DNA of 64,000 nucleotides, taken from NCBI RefSeq assembly GCF_006337165.1, contig NZ_CP040896.1, forward strand, positions 186,001-250,000, given 5' to 3'. The DNA is from Hymenobacter jejuensis. GTDB taxonomy: Bacteria; Bacteroidota; Bacteroidia; Cytophagales; Hymenobacteraceae. Below are positions 7,548 to 15,490 of the stretch, in pieces (position 1 is the stretch's first letter; each line of letters opens with the position of its first letter). The position numbers and the translations under genes were made by a program. The notes under the pieces were generated by a model. That model ran no database searches. It was not told where the DNA came from and was given only the letters and a program-made list of their open reading frames with translations.

Positions 7548-9464
7548 ATGCCCTCTCTCACGTTGCGTCTGCTGCTGCGCCGGTTTGCCTTGCTGCTGGG
7601 CGTCTATTTTCTGCTGCGCCTTGGCTTTTACATCCTCAACCAAACCACTTTCCGGGAGGCTTCGGGCACGGAAATAGCGTGGGCTTTCTGGCACGGCTTT
7701 CGGTTCGATATCGCTGGGTTACTGCTGCTCAACCTGCCATTTGTGGCGCTGTCGTTTGTGCCAAACTACGGGCGGCTCTGGCAACGAACCCTTCGGGGTA
7801 TCTATTTGATAATCAATTCATTAGGCTTTGCCCTCAATGTTATTGATACCGAGTATTTTAAGTTCATCGGCCGCCGTACGTCCAACGAGCTGACCACCAT
7901 TGGCACCGATGTGCAGCGACAATCCGGGCAGCTGTTGGGCCACTACTGGTACCTGCTGATTCCGTTTGTGCTACTGCTGGTTGTGGTTGGGTTGGTATAC
8001 CCCATGCCCCAGCCGACGACTTTGGAATTGAACCGCGAAAAAGAGGCTTTTCAACCTCGGGCGCGGCGCTACACGAAACTGGCGATTGAAGTGATAGCAG
8101 TAACGCTGGCGGCGGTGCTGGGTATTCGGGGCGGGTTGCAGCTAAAGCCTCTGCGAACGGGCCACGCGTTTGTGCAGCAGCCAGCGGTGCTGGGCCATCT
8201 GGCGCTCAACAGCACGTTCACGTTCATCAAAAGCTTAGGCTACCAAACCATTGAGCATAAGCAGTATTTCGCCTCCGAAACTGCACTTCGCGCGGCCCTG
8301 AACGTGCGGCCGCTGCCGCCTGCGCCTGCTGGCAAATCCCCGCTTCGCGACAATGTGGTCATCCTGCTGCTGGAAAGCTTCGCTTCAGAATACACCGGCA
8401 TCGAAAACGGCGGCCAAGGCTACACGCCCTTCTTTGATTCGCTGGCTACCCAAGGCCTGTTTTTTCGCGAGCACTACGCCAACGGACGGCGCTCCATTGA
8501 GGCGTTGCCGGCGGTGCTGGCCGGCCTGCCTTCGCTAATGGACGGGCCATTTATCACGTCCAACTTCCAGACCGACGAGCTGCACGGCCTGGGCGAAATT
8601 CTGGCGCGCCAGGGCTACAGCACGGCCATGTACCACGGCGCCCAAAACGGCACGATGGGCTTCAATACTTTTGCCGGCATGGCGGGCATGCAGCGTTATT
8701 TTGGCCTAAATGAATACCCCGGAGGCGCCAAAAGCCCCGACTACGATGGCCATTGGGGAATTTTCGATGAGCCTTATCTTCAGTACTTTAGCCGTCAGCT
8801 CAGCCAGCAGCGCGAGCCCTTTTTCACGACGCTCTTCACACTCAGCTCCCACGAGCCCTTCACCGTTCCGGAGCAATACGCCAAGCGCTTTCCGGCCGGC
8901 CAGCTGCCCATTCACCCTACTATCGGGTACACCGATCACGCGTTGCAGGCGTTTTTCAAAGCAGCCTCGCGGCAGCCGTGGTATCGTCATACGTTGTTTA
9001 TTCTGTTGGCTGACCATACTTCCCAAACCATTCGGCCGGGCTATCAGAATGCGTTGGGCAACTACAAAACGCCGCTCCTGCTTTTCCATCCCGGCCGCGC
9101 CCTGCCGGCCGCCGACGTACACCGCATCACCCAGCAATCCGATGTGCCAGCTACGGTGCTTAACTTCTTGGGGCTGCCGGGCGATAAGGAGCTGCTTCCT
9201 TTTGGGTATTCCGTGTTCGACTCCGGCACCACCGGTCGGGCATTCTTCCTGAGCGGTGGGTCGTATTTCCTTGTACATCAAGACTTTGTCACGGAGCTTA
9301 CCGCCGACGACAACATCCGCCTTTACCCGTATCGTACGCATTATATTCCGGCCACGCCCCTGCCCACGCCCGACCCGCAGAAAGTAGAGCAATACGGTGC
9401 CGAGCTGCGCGCCTGCGTCCAATTCTTCGTTAACGGCTTGGCAGACAACCGGTTATACAAATAA
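7548..9464 (+). CDS. LTA synthase family membrane sulfatase/phosphotransferase (638 aa)
   Basis: An N-terminal membrane part of about five helices (residues 1-200) precedes an alkaline-phosphatase-fold domain exposed outside the cytoplasmic membrane. Family markers are NVVILLLESFASEYTG near 266, ANGRRSIEALPAVLAGLPSL near 308 (the position of the catalytic Thr/Ser loop, here Ser), and LLADHTS near 487 (metal-binding D-H). In Gram-negative bacteria such proteins transfer phosphoglycerol or phosphoethanolamine-like groups to envelope glycans rather than make lipoteichoic acid; the substrate here is unknown. It follows the SUKH-like gene by 22 bp. A dyad copy lies within codons for YLIINSLG (7799-7823). 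Confidence 0.85.
   Translation: MPSLTLRLLLRRFALLLGVYFLLRLGFYILNQTTFREASGTEIAWAFWHGFRFDIAGLLLLNLPFVALSFVPNYGRLWQRTLRGIYLIINSLGFALNVIDTEYFKFIGRRTSNELTTIGTDVQRQSGQLLGHYWYLLIPFVLLLVVVGLVYPMPQPTTLELNREKEAFQPRARRYTKLAIEVIAVTLAAVLGIRGGLQLKPLRTGHAFVQQPAVLGHLALNSTFTFIKSLGYQTIEHKQYFASETALRAALNVRPLPPAPAGKSPLRDNVVILLLESFASEYTGIENGGQGYTPFFDSLATQGLFFREHYANGRRSIEALPAVLAGLPSLMDGPFITSNFQTDELHGLGEILARQGYSTAMYHGAQNGTMGFNTFAGMAGMQRYFGLNEYPGGAKSPDYDGHWGIFDEPYLQYFSRQLSQQREPFFTTLFTLSSHEPFTVPEQYAKRFPAGQLPIHPTIGYTDHALQAFFKAASRQPWYRHTLFILLADHTSQTIRPGYQNALGNYKTPLLLFHPGRALPAADVHRITQQSDVPATVLNFLGLPGDKELLPFGYSVFDSGTTGRAFFLSGGSYFLVHQDFVTELTADDNIRLYPYRTHYIPATPLPTPDPQKVEQYGAELRACVQFFVNGLADNRLYK
7799..7823. repeat. 25-bp dyad, copy 4 (exact core, coding)
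   Basis: TAT, core TTGATAATCAA at 7806-7816, TTA. Inside the LTA-synthase-like gene, encoding LIINSL. Confidence 0.85.
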
Positions 9465-9497
9465 CCTAGCGCTATCTTTCTTTCGGTTACGACGACG

Positions 9498-9965
9498 CTA
9501 ATTGATCAGAGCCAGAGCCTGCTCGTAACTCGGAATCTCGTGGAGCTGTTCGTTGCGGCGCTGCTCAAAATCGACGCGCCAGCAAAAGTGCTGTAAGCCA
9601 TTGGTAAGCAGCAGAAAAGGTGCGCCGATGGTTTGGTTATACGTAGCAGCCTGGTGCGCTACGGCCGCCGTAATGGGCACTTTGGGGGCTTTGCACTCGA
9701 CCAGCAGCAACGGCTTGCCCTCGGGGCCAAATGCGCAAAGATCGGTGCGTTTTTGCCGTTGGTTATAGGCGTGGCCGCGCTCCAGCGTCAGCAGGCCTCT
9801 GGGATAGCTGAGGTGATCGGCGAGGTAATGTACGACGTGCTGGCGGACCCATTCTTCGGGCGTCAGCACCACGTTTTTGCGGCGCAACACATCCCAGATC
9901 AACTGATTCGGGCCTAATTGCGTAACTTTGTATTCGAAAGGCGGCAGGTTCAATACGTGCATCAC
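9498..9965 (-). CDS. Stand-alone HsdR N-terminal (PD-(D/E)XK-like) protein (155 aa)
   Basis: The sequence matches the type I restriction enzyme R-subunit N-terminal domain (HSDR_N) as an isolated small protein. RTDLCAF followed by LLLVECKAP supplies the D...E-x-K triad of a PD-(D/E)XK nuclease fold. No helicase, methylase or specificity gene is adjacent, so this is not a restriction system by itself; such orphans are widespread in Bacteroidota with no known role. It is convergent with the LTA-synthase-like gene (33-bp gap) and divergent from the AMP nucleosidase gene. The start ATG is at 9963-9965. Confidence 0.8.
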   Translation of the reverse strand: MMHVLNLPPFEYKVTQLGPNQLIWDVLRRKNVVLTPEEWVRQHVVHYLADHLSYPRGLLTLERGHAYNQRQKRTDLCAFGPEGKPLLLVECKAPKVPITAAVAHQAATYNQTIGAPFLLLTNGLQHFCWRVDFEQRRNEQLHEIPSYEQALALIN

Positions 9966-10009
9966 CTACAAAGGTACGGCCCGAAGCAACTGCTTCGCTT
10001 TTCAATCGG

Positions 10010-10043
10010 ATGCCGTCGTACAGTTTGCGCGACGGCATTTTTA
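10010..10043 (+). terminator. Terminator-like hairpin in a divergent gap
   Basis: ATGCCGTCG and its complement form a 9-bp stem with an 11-base loop, followed by a T-rich run on the plus strand. It sits upstream of both flanking genes, so no plus-strand gene directly precedes it. Confidence 0.55.
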
Positions 10044-10149
10044 TTACCTAGTTTTTTAGCTGAGCTTTAATCACGCGCTGCTTTCCCCGATTCCACAAAG
10101 TTCTCCCACCCATACGTTTTAAGTTTTACTACTCAACCCATCTCAATAC

Positions 10150-10923
10150 ATGAAAGACAAGTCTACGATTGTCGAAAACTGGCTGCCGCGCTACACCGGC
10201 GTGCCGCTCAAGGAATTTGGGCAGTACATTCTGCTCACGAATTTTATCAACTACGTGACGATGTTCGCCGAGCAGTTCGACGTCGAGATTCGTGGCTTGG
10301 ATAAACCCATGCAGTCGGCTACGGCCAACGGCATCACCATCATCAACTTCGGCATGGGCTCGCCGATGGCAGCTACCGTAATGGACTTATTATCAGCCAT
10401 TAAGCCCAAAGCAGCCCTGTTTTTGGGTAAGTGTGGGGGCTTGAAAAACAAGACCAAGCTGGGCGATCTGATTCTGCCCATCGCCGCCATTCGCGGGGAA
10501 GGCACCTCGGATGACTATCTGCCTCCGGAAATTCCGGCCCTTCCCTCCTTCCGCTTGCAACGCGCTGTGTCTTCGATGATTAAGAAGCACGAGAAGGACT
10601 ACTGGACCGGCACCGTATACACCACCAACCGCCGCGTGTGGGAGCACGACGACAACTTCAAGGAGTACCTGCGCCAGATTCGGGCGATGGCTGTGGACAT
10701 GGAAACGGCCACCATTTTCGTGGTGGGCTTCATCAACGAAATTCCGCACGGCGCGCTGCTGCTGGTGTCGGACAACCCAATGACGCCGGAAGGAGTGAAA
10801 ACTGCCGAAAGCGACTCGAAAGTGACTGCCGGTTACGTGCAAACGCACTTGCAAATCGGCATCGACTCGCTGATTGAGTTGAAAAACTCCGGCGAATCGG
10901 TGAAGCACATGCGCTTCGAATAG
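10150..10923 (+). CDS. AMP nucleosidase, Bacteroidota short type (257 aa)
   Basis: Member of the nucleoside phosphorylase/hydrolase superfamily; AMP nucleosidase splits AMP into adenine and ribose 5-phosphate. The sequence (MKDKSTIVENWLPRYTGVPL, INFGMGSPMAATVMDLL near 78-94, LFLGKCGGLK near 97-106, and AVDMETATIF near 179-188 with the conserved M-E-T) fits the short AMP nucleosidases annotated in Bacteroidota, about 258 aa, rather than the 480-aa enterobacterial Amn. Uridine phosphorylase-type activity is the alternative. It is cytoplasmic and followed by its own terminator. A weak dyad copy lies inside (10379-10403). Confidence 0.82.
   Translation: MKDKSTIVENWLPRYTGVPLKEFGQYILLTNFINYVTMFAEQFDVEIRGLDKPMQSATANGITIINFGMGSPMAATVMDLLSAIKPKAALFLGKCGGLKNKTKLGDLILPIAAIRGEGTSDDYLPPEIPALPSFRLQRAVSSMIKKHEKDYWTGTVYTTNRRVWEHDDNFKEYLRQIRAMAVDMETATIFVVGFINEIPHGALLLVSDNPMTPEGVKTAESDSKVTAGYVQTHLQIGIDSLIELKNSGESVKHMRFE
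10379..10403. repeat. 25-bp dyad, weak copy (coding)
   Basis: TAA, CTTATTATCAG, TAA at the expected spacing, inside the AMP nucleosidase gene. Confidence 0.35.
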
Positions 10924-10942
10924 GGCTTTAGCGCCCGCATGC

Positions 10943-10976
10943 AACGGCCAGTCATCCACACGGACGACTGGCCGTT
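10943..10976. terminator. Terminator after AMP nucleosidase gene
   Basis: AACGGCCAGTC and its complement with inner TCC/GGA pairing, then TTTTGC TTTT. Confidence 0.85.
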
Positions 10977-11045
10977 TTGCTTTTACTTTCTGCTCATGGC
11001 AAGCGCTGTTGATATAAAAACCTGATTCTTGCGCATCTTGCCCGC

Positions 11046-12701
11046 ATGAATCGAATTTTCCGCCCTTACGCGCTGCTGTTGCCGTTGCTCGGCTTTTTCA
11101 GCTGCCAGTCTTCTTCTCAGCAACCCGCTGATTTGGTGGTATATAATGCCACCGTGTACACCGTCGACTCTACGTTCTCGAAGGCGCAGGCTTTCGCGGT
11201 GAAAGACGGCAAGTTTCTGGCGGTGGGCAGCGCCGATGATATCCGCGGCAAGTACAAGGGCAAGCAGGAAGTCGATGCGCAGGGCAAGTTCATTTATCCG
11301 GGTTTTTACGACGCGCACTGCCATTTCTACCGCTACGCGCTGGGTCTGCGTTCTGCTGACTTGGTAGGCACCACGTCGTGGGCGGAGGTTGTGAGCAAGC
11401 TTACGGCGCAACGCAAGCAATACCCACAAGCGGCTTGGCTGATGGGCCGCGGCTGGGACCAAAACGATTGGAAAGTAAAGCAGTTTCCGACCAAGGACAC
11501 GCTGGACGTGCTCTTCCCCAACACGCCCGTGGCCATCACCCGCGTCGATGGACACGCAGTTTTGGTGAACCAGAAAGCCCTTGATTTGGCGGGCATTACG
11601 GCGCGCACTCCAATCAGCGGCGGCGTCATCGGCCGCGACGCGCAGGGCAAGCTCACCGGCCTGCTCGTCGATAACGCAGTGGATCTGGTGGGCGCCAAAG
11701 TGCCGGAACCCACGCCCGCCGAAGCCGATGCGGCTCTGTTACAAGCTCAGAATCTGTGCGTTGCCGTCGGCCTGACCAGCCTTGCTGATGCCGGCCTCGA
11801 TAAAGCCAACATCGACCGGATGGAGAATTTGCAGAAGCAAGGCAAACTGAAGCTGCGCCTCTACGCCATGCTCAACCCCACGGCCGAGAACAAAGCCTAC
11901 TACCTCAAGCAGGGGCCCGTTTTCCACGACCGCCTCACAATCAATTCGTTCAAGGTGTACGCCGATGGCGCTTTGGGTTCGCGCGGCGCCTGCTTGGTCG
12001 AGCCGTACGCTGACCGGCCGAAGGAAACTGGCTTTCTGCTCTCGACCGTACGCGAATACCGCGCTTTGGCTAAGGAGCTTGCTAACAGCAAGTTCCAGAT
12101 GAATACCCACGCCATTGGGGATTCGGCAAACCGCGTTATTCTCAACATTTACGGGGAGGCGTTGAAGGGTCAGAAAGACCGGCGCTGGCGCATCGAGCAC
12201 GCGCAGGTCATCACCCCGGCCGACATGCCGAAGTTTGGGCAGTTTGGCATTGTGCCTTCGGTGCAGCCCACGCACGCCACTTCCGATATGTATTGGGCGG
12301 GCGAACGGCTGGGCAAAGAGCGCCTCAAAACGGCCTATGCATACGAAGAACTGCGCAAGCAATACGGCCAGGTAGCACTCGGCAGCGATTTCCCCGTCGA
12401 AGACATCAACCCGCTGTATGGCTTTCATTCGGCTGTTGCCCGTCAGGATGCCAAGAACTTTCCCGCCGGTGGCTTTCAGCCCGAAAACGCCCTTTCTCGC
12501 CCCGATGCTTTGCGCGGCATGACCACTTGGGCCGCGCACGCTGCCTTCGAAGAGAAACAGAAAGGCAGCATCAAACCCGGCATGGCCGCCGACTTCGTGC
12601 TGCTGGACAAGGACTTGCTGACTGCCCCCGCACCCGAGTTACGCGGCGCAAAAGTGCTGCGCACGTTCATCGCCGGCGAGCAGGTGTTTGAGCGGAAGTA
12701 A
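11046..12701 (+). CDS. YtcJ-type amidohydrolase lipoprotein (551 aa)
   Basis: A hydrophobic leader with LLGFFSC predicts a lipoprotein anchored at Cys20 or so. The mature part is an amidohydrolase of the YtcJ/amidohydrolase_3 group: N-terminal YNATVYTVDSTF strand, PGFYDAHCHF near 86-95 (H-x-H metal ligands; here H-C-H), THAIGDSANR near 354, the EHAQV stretch near 385 and LGSDFPVEDINP near 441 with the metal-binding Asp. These enzymes hydrolyse exocyclic amide bonds of unidentified small substrates. Lipid anchoring of such an enzyme suggests action in the periplasm. It lies between two terminators and is transcribed alone. Confidence 0.85.
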   Translation: MNRIFRPYALLLPLLGFFSCQSSSQQPADLVVYNATVYTVDSTFSKAQAFAVKDGKFLAVGSADDIRGKYKGKQEVDAQGKFIYPGFYDAHCHFYRYALGLRSADLVGTTSWAEVVSKLTAQRKQYPQAAWLMGRGWDQNDWKVKQFPTKDTLDVLFPNTPVAITRVDGHAVLVNQKALDLAGITARTPISGGVIGRDAQGKLTGLLVDNAVDLVGAKVPEPTPAEADAALLQAQNLCVAVGLTSLADAGLDKANIDRMENLQKQGKLKLRLYAMLNPTAENKAYYLKQGPVFHDRLTINSFKVYADGALGSRGACLVEPYADRPKETGFLLSTVREYRALAKELANSKFQMNTHAIGDSANRVILNIYGEALKGQKDRRWRIEHAQVITPADMPKFGQFGIVPSVQPTHATSDMYWAGERLGKERLKTAYAYEELRKQYGQVALGSDFPVEDINPLYGFHSAVARQDAKNFPAGGFQPENALSRPDALRGMTTWAAHAAFEEKQKGSIKPGMAADFVLLDKDLLTAPAPELRGAKVLRTFIAGEQVFERK

Positions 12702-12733
12702 TCGCTGCTTCGCCGAACGAAGTAGGCAAATGC

Positions 12734-12778
12734 AACAAGCCCTTTTCCACAGTATGAACCAGTAGAAAAGGGCTTGTT
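12734..12778. terminator. Intrinsic terminator between convergent genes
   Basis: AACAAGCCCTTTTC and its exact complement, 14 bp, around a 17-base loop, serving the amidohydrolase gene and possibly the convergent DinB gene. Confidence 0.85.
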
Positions 12779-12838
12779 TGTTTATTACGAGTTGCAGCGG
12801 CTGGGTTGCTTTTCTTCCAATCTTTACTCAGCGGTAGA

Positions 12839-13351
12839 TTATCTCCGCGGGGCTTCGTCGGCAGAACCGCCGTAGATGGCGGGCACGGGAATATCCAGCA
12901 GCCGCAGATACACGCTCATTTGGCCGCGATGGTGAATGAGGTGGTTAAGCACCAGATTGCGTGTTATGGCGGCGCGGGGCAGCGTCATGAACACTTGTTC
13001 GCCACGGCGCATGGTCCAAGGAGCGTGAAAAGTCTCGTCGTCGACCTGGGCGAGCGCCTTCTGGATGTTTTCGGCATTCACGTCGAAGCGCTGCAACACT
13101 CCGTCTGAAGTAGTAGGAGAAGCAGGCCAAGGCGAAACAGCAAGATCGGTTTCGGGACCTTGCAACGACATTTCCAAAAAGCCAATGATGTTGGCTATGT
13201 GCCCAGCTAACGCGCCGAGACTCATCGACTTAGGATGCGGACGCCAATCGAATTTCTCGGTGGGCACGCGCTCCAGCACACGCCGCGTAATGTGCAGCTC
13301 ACGTTTCAACTCTTTGCTGAATTCCGCTTGCAGGGAGGTTTCGGGAGGCAT
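12839..13351 (-). CDS. DinB family protein (170 aa)
   Basis: Four-helix-bundle DinB/YfiT-like protein. Visible markers are FDWRPHPKSMSLGALAGHIANI (residues 34-55, one metal-ligand His) and LNHLIHHRGQMSVYLRLLDIPVPAIYG near the C-terminus (the H-x3-H ligands). The family contains thiol-dependent S-transferases that use bacillithiol, mycothiol or similar; many members have no known reaction. No signal peptide. It lies 36 bp after the MFS transporter gene on the same strand and may be cotranscribed with it, with a dyad copy filling that gap. Confidence 0.85.
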   Translation of the reverse strand: MPPETSLQAEFSKELKRELHITRRVLERVPTEKFDWRPHPKSMSLGALAGHIANIIGFLEMSLQGPETDLAVSPWPASPTTSDGVLQRFDVNAENIQKALAQVDDETFHAPWTMRRGEQVFMTLPRAAITRNLVLNHLIHHRGQMSVYLRLLDIPVPAIYGGSADEAPRR

Positions 13352-13365
13352 AAAAGATTCGGGTG

Positions 13366-13390
13366 TAAGTATTTGATTGACAAATAGTTA
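13366..13390. repeat. 25-bp dyad, copy 5
   Basis: TAA, core TTGATTGACAA, TTA. Inner flanks GTAT/ATAG. Its right arm is the MFS gene's stop codon. Confidence 0.75.
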
Positions 13391-14791
13391 GAAAGACCCT
13401 TCAGCACCTCCGGTCATGCCGGTTGCCAGGGCGGGCTCGGCCTCGTACACGTCTTCGCGCAGCTTTTTGCCACGGAGCGTTAACAGGAACAGCAAGCCTA
13501 GGACGAAGAACACGATCAGGGCCAGAATGCTGTTGCGCATTGAGCCGGTAATTTGGGCGATCAGGCCGAAAGAGGCCGTACCGATTACGATGCTGAGCTT
13601 CTCGGTGACGTCGAAAAAGCTGAAGAACGCGGCGGTGTTGGGGGTATTTTCGGGAATGATTTTGGAGTATGTAGATCGCGACAACGACTGAATGCCACCC
13701 ATCGTGAGGCCAATCACGGAAGCCAGCGCGTAGAAGCTCCAACCCGCCTGCACGAAGTAGCCCGCCACGCAGATACACGCCCAAATGACAACCGACCAGC
13801 TCAGGGCGCGCGTGTTGCCAATGGCCTCGGAGAGTTTGGCAAACAGATAAGCCCCCAAAATAGCCACAATTTGCAGCAGTAAGATGGTGATAATGAGCGC
13901 AGTACTTTCTAGGTGCAATACCTTATCGCCGAAGATGGTGGCTACGTACATCACGGTCTGAACACCCATGTTGTAAGTGAAGTAAGCCAGTAAAAACTTC
14001 TTCAGGTTGGGTAACGCCTTAAGTTGATCCCAGACTTTGCCCAGCTCGCGGAAGCCGTTGAGCACCCAACCGCTATCGGAGGCCACCGCGTCGGCGGGCC
14101 GGCCGGGGTCTTTGGGTAGCGTGAAAAACGGAATTTGCGCAAATCCTGCCCACCAGATGCCGGTAAGCAAAAACGAGAGGCGTGTGGCGAAAGCTTTTTC
14201 CAAGCCGAAGGTTTCGTTGAACTGCACCAAAATCAGGCACAGCACCAGCAAGATCACACTGCCCACGTAGCCCATTGAGAAGCCGCGGGCCGACAGCGAA
14301 TCATATTGATCTTCGGTGGAAATATCGGGCAAGTAGCTGTTGTAGAACACAATAGAACCCGAAAACCCTACCGTAGCCGCGATAAACACGAACGTGGAAA
14401 GGGTAAGCGTGTCTCTAGTAAAGAAGAATAACCCAGCGCAGGAAGCCGCCCCGATGTAGCAGAAGGTTTGCAGAAACAGCTTTTTGCGCCCCGAGTAATC
14501 GGCCAGCGACGTCAGGAATGGGCTGACGATGGCAATGAGCAGAAAGGCCGCCGAAATAGCGTAGGTAAGCAGCGACGAGCCCGGCAAATGGAAGCCCAAG
14601 AAGTTTACCACGTCCCGGCCTTGGGCGTCCACGGCCTGCGTGCCCCAGTAAATCGGGAAAATAGAGCTGGTGATCACGAGCGGGTACACGGAGTTGGCCC
14701 AGTCGTACATGGTCCAGCCGCGGGTGATGCGCTTGTTGTTTTTCTCGACCGGAGCCGAAGTAACCGCCGTGGCGGCAGGTGCAGGGGTCAT
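13388..14791 (-). CDS. UMF1/Atg22-type MFS transporter (467 aa)
   Basis: Integral membrane protein with about twelve helices. RGWTMYDWANSVYPLVITSSIFP near residues 23-45 is diagnostic for the UMF1 (Atg22-like) branch of the major facilitator superfamily; YNSYLPDIS and GGIQSLSRSTYSKIIPENTP are further family stretches. Atg22 exports amino acids from yeast vacuoles; bacterial substrates are not known to me. The open frame reaches 14821 through a TTG, but the ATG at 14789-14791 is the natural start. The gene lies 63 bp downstream of the MocA-like gene on the same strand. Its stop codon forms the right arm of a dyad copy (13366-13390). Confidence 0.88.
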   Translation of the reverse strand: MTPAPAATAVTSAPVEKNNKRITRGWTMYDWANSVYPLVITSSIFPIYWGTQAVDAQGRDVVNFLGFHLPGSSLLTYAISAAFLLIAIVSPFLTSLADYSGRKKLFLQTFCYIGAASCAGLFFFTRDTLTLSTFVFIAATVGFSGSIVFYNSYLPDISTEDQYDSLSARGFSMGYVGSVILLVLCLILVQFNETFGLEKAFATRLSFLLTGIWWAGFAQIPFFTLPKDPGRPADAVASDSGWVLNGFRELGKVWDQLKALPNLKKFLLAYFTYNMGVQTVMYVATIFGDKVLHLESTALIITILLLQIVAILGAYLFAKLSEAIGNTRALSWSVVIWACICVAGYFVQAGWSFYALASVIGLTMGGIQSLSRSTYSKIIPENTPNTAAFFSFFDVTEKLSIVIGTASFGLIAQITGSMRNSILALIVFFVLGLLFLLTLRGKKLREDVYEAEPALATGMTGGAEGSF

Positions 14792-14854
14792 ACCAAAGAG
14801 GTAAAAAGTGGCAACGACCAAGATAACGGGATTTTTGTCGATGCCGTCGGGTTG

Positions 14855-15490
14855 CTACTGCGGCGGGGCAGCTTGTTGGAGCAGTTGCCGGTATTGCGCC
14901 GGCGTATCCACGTCAATTGCCCCTTCGGGAAAAGGTACGCGCAACAAATCAGCAGTATGCTGACGAAGTAAATCGCGGGCACCTTCCGGCCCCGCAAGCG
15001 TGCGCAGCGCCGGGAACAGCTGCTGCCCAAACAGAGCCGGCACTCCCACCCGACCGCCATATGCAGAGGCCACGGCGGGCACCTTGGCGGAGTTAAACCC
15101 ATCAACTAACCCTTTTATTATCAATTCGTTAACAAAGGGTTGATCGCATAGCATCACCACCACGGCCCGCAGCGCACCGGAAGTTGTTTGGGCTTCCAAA
15201 GCAGCCAATCCCGCCCGAATCGAGCTACTCATCCCCTCCTGCCACTGCGGGTTAGGCACGGCCGTCACGGGCAAGGCCTCAAGCTCGGGCAACAGCTCGT
15301 TGTGCAGCGACCCGGTCACGACTACAATGGGATGGCAGCCCGAAGCCACGGCCGCCTCGGCAGCCCGCCGCAGCAACGATTTGCCCTGAAATTGCACCAG
15401 CTGCTTGGGCTGGCCCAAGCGCGATGAGGCACCGGCCGCCAACAACATCAGCCCTACCGACGCAGATCGCTCGTTGCTAGCCGCAGTCAT
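14855..15490 (-). CDS. MocA/MobA-like molybdenum cofactor nucleotidyltransferase (211 aa)
   Basis: NTP-transferase fold with the signature LLAAGASSRLGQPKQL near 16-31, CDQPFV (metal-binding Asp) near 118, and WQEGMSSSIRAGL near 82-94, as in MocA, which adds CMP to molybdopterin to form the cytosine dinucleotide cofactor used by xanthine/aldehyde oxidoreductases. Its place as the last gene of a PaoABC-type operon makes that role likely. The start codon overlaps the XdhC-like stop by four bases (ATGA, 15487-15490), implying translational coupling. Confidence 0.88.
   Translation of the reverse strand: MTAASNERSASVGLMLLAAGASSRLGQPKQLVQFQGKSLLRRAAEAAVASGCHPIVVVTGSLHNELLPELEALPVTAVPNPQWQEGMSSSIRAGLAALEAQTTSGALRAVVVMLCDQPFVNELIIKGLVDGFNSAKVPAVASAYGGRVGVPALFGQQLFPALRTLAGPEGARDLLRQHTADLLRVPFPEGAIDVDTPAQYRQLLQQAAPPQ
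15107..15131. repeat. 25-bp dyad, copy 6 (coding)
   Basis: TAA, core TTTATTATCAA, TTA. Inside the MocA-like gene (NELIIKG on the minus strand). Confidence 0.8.
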
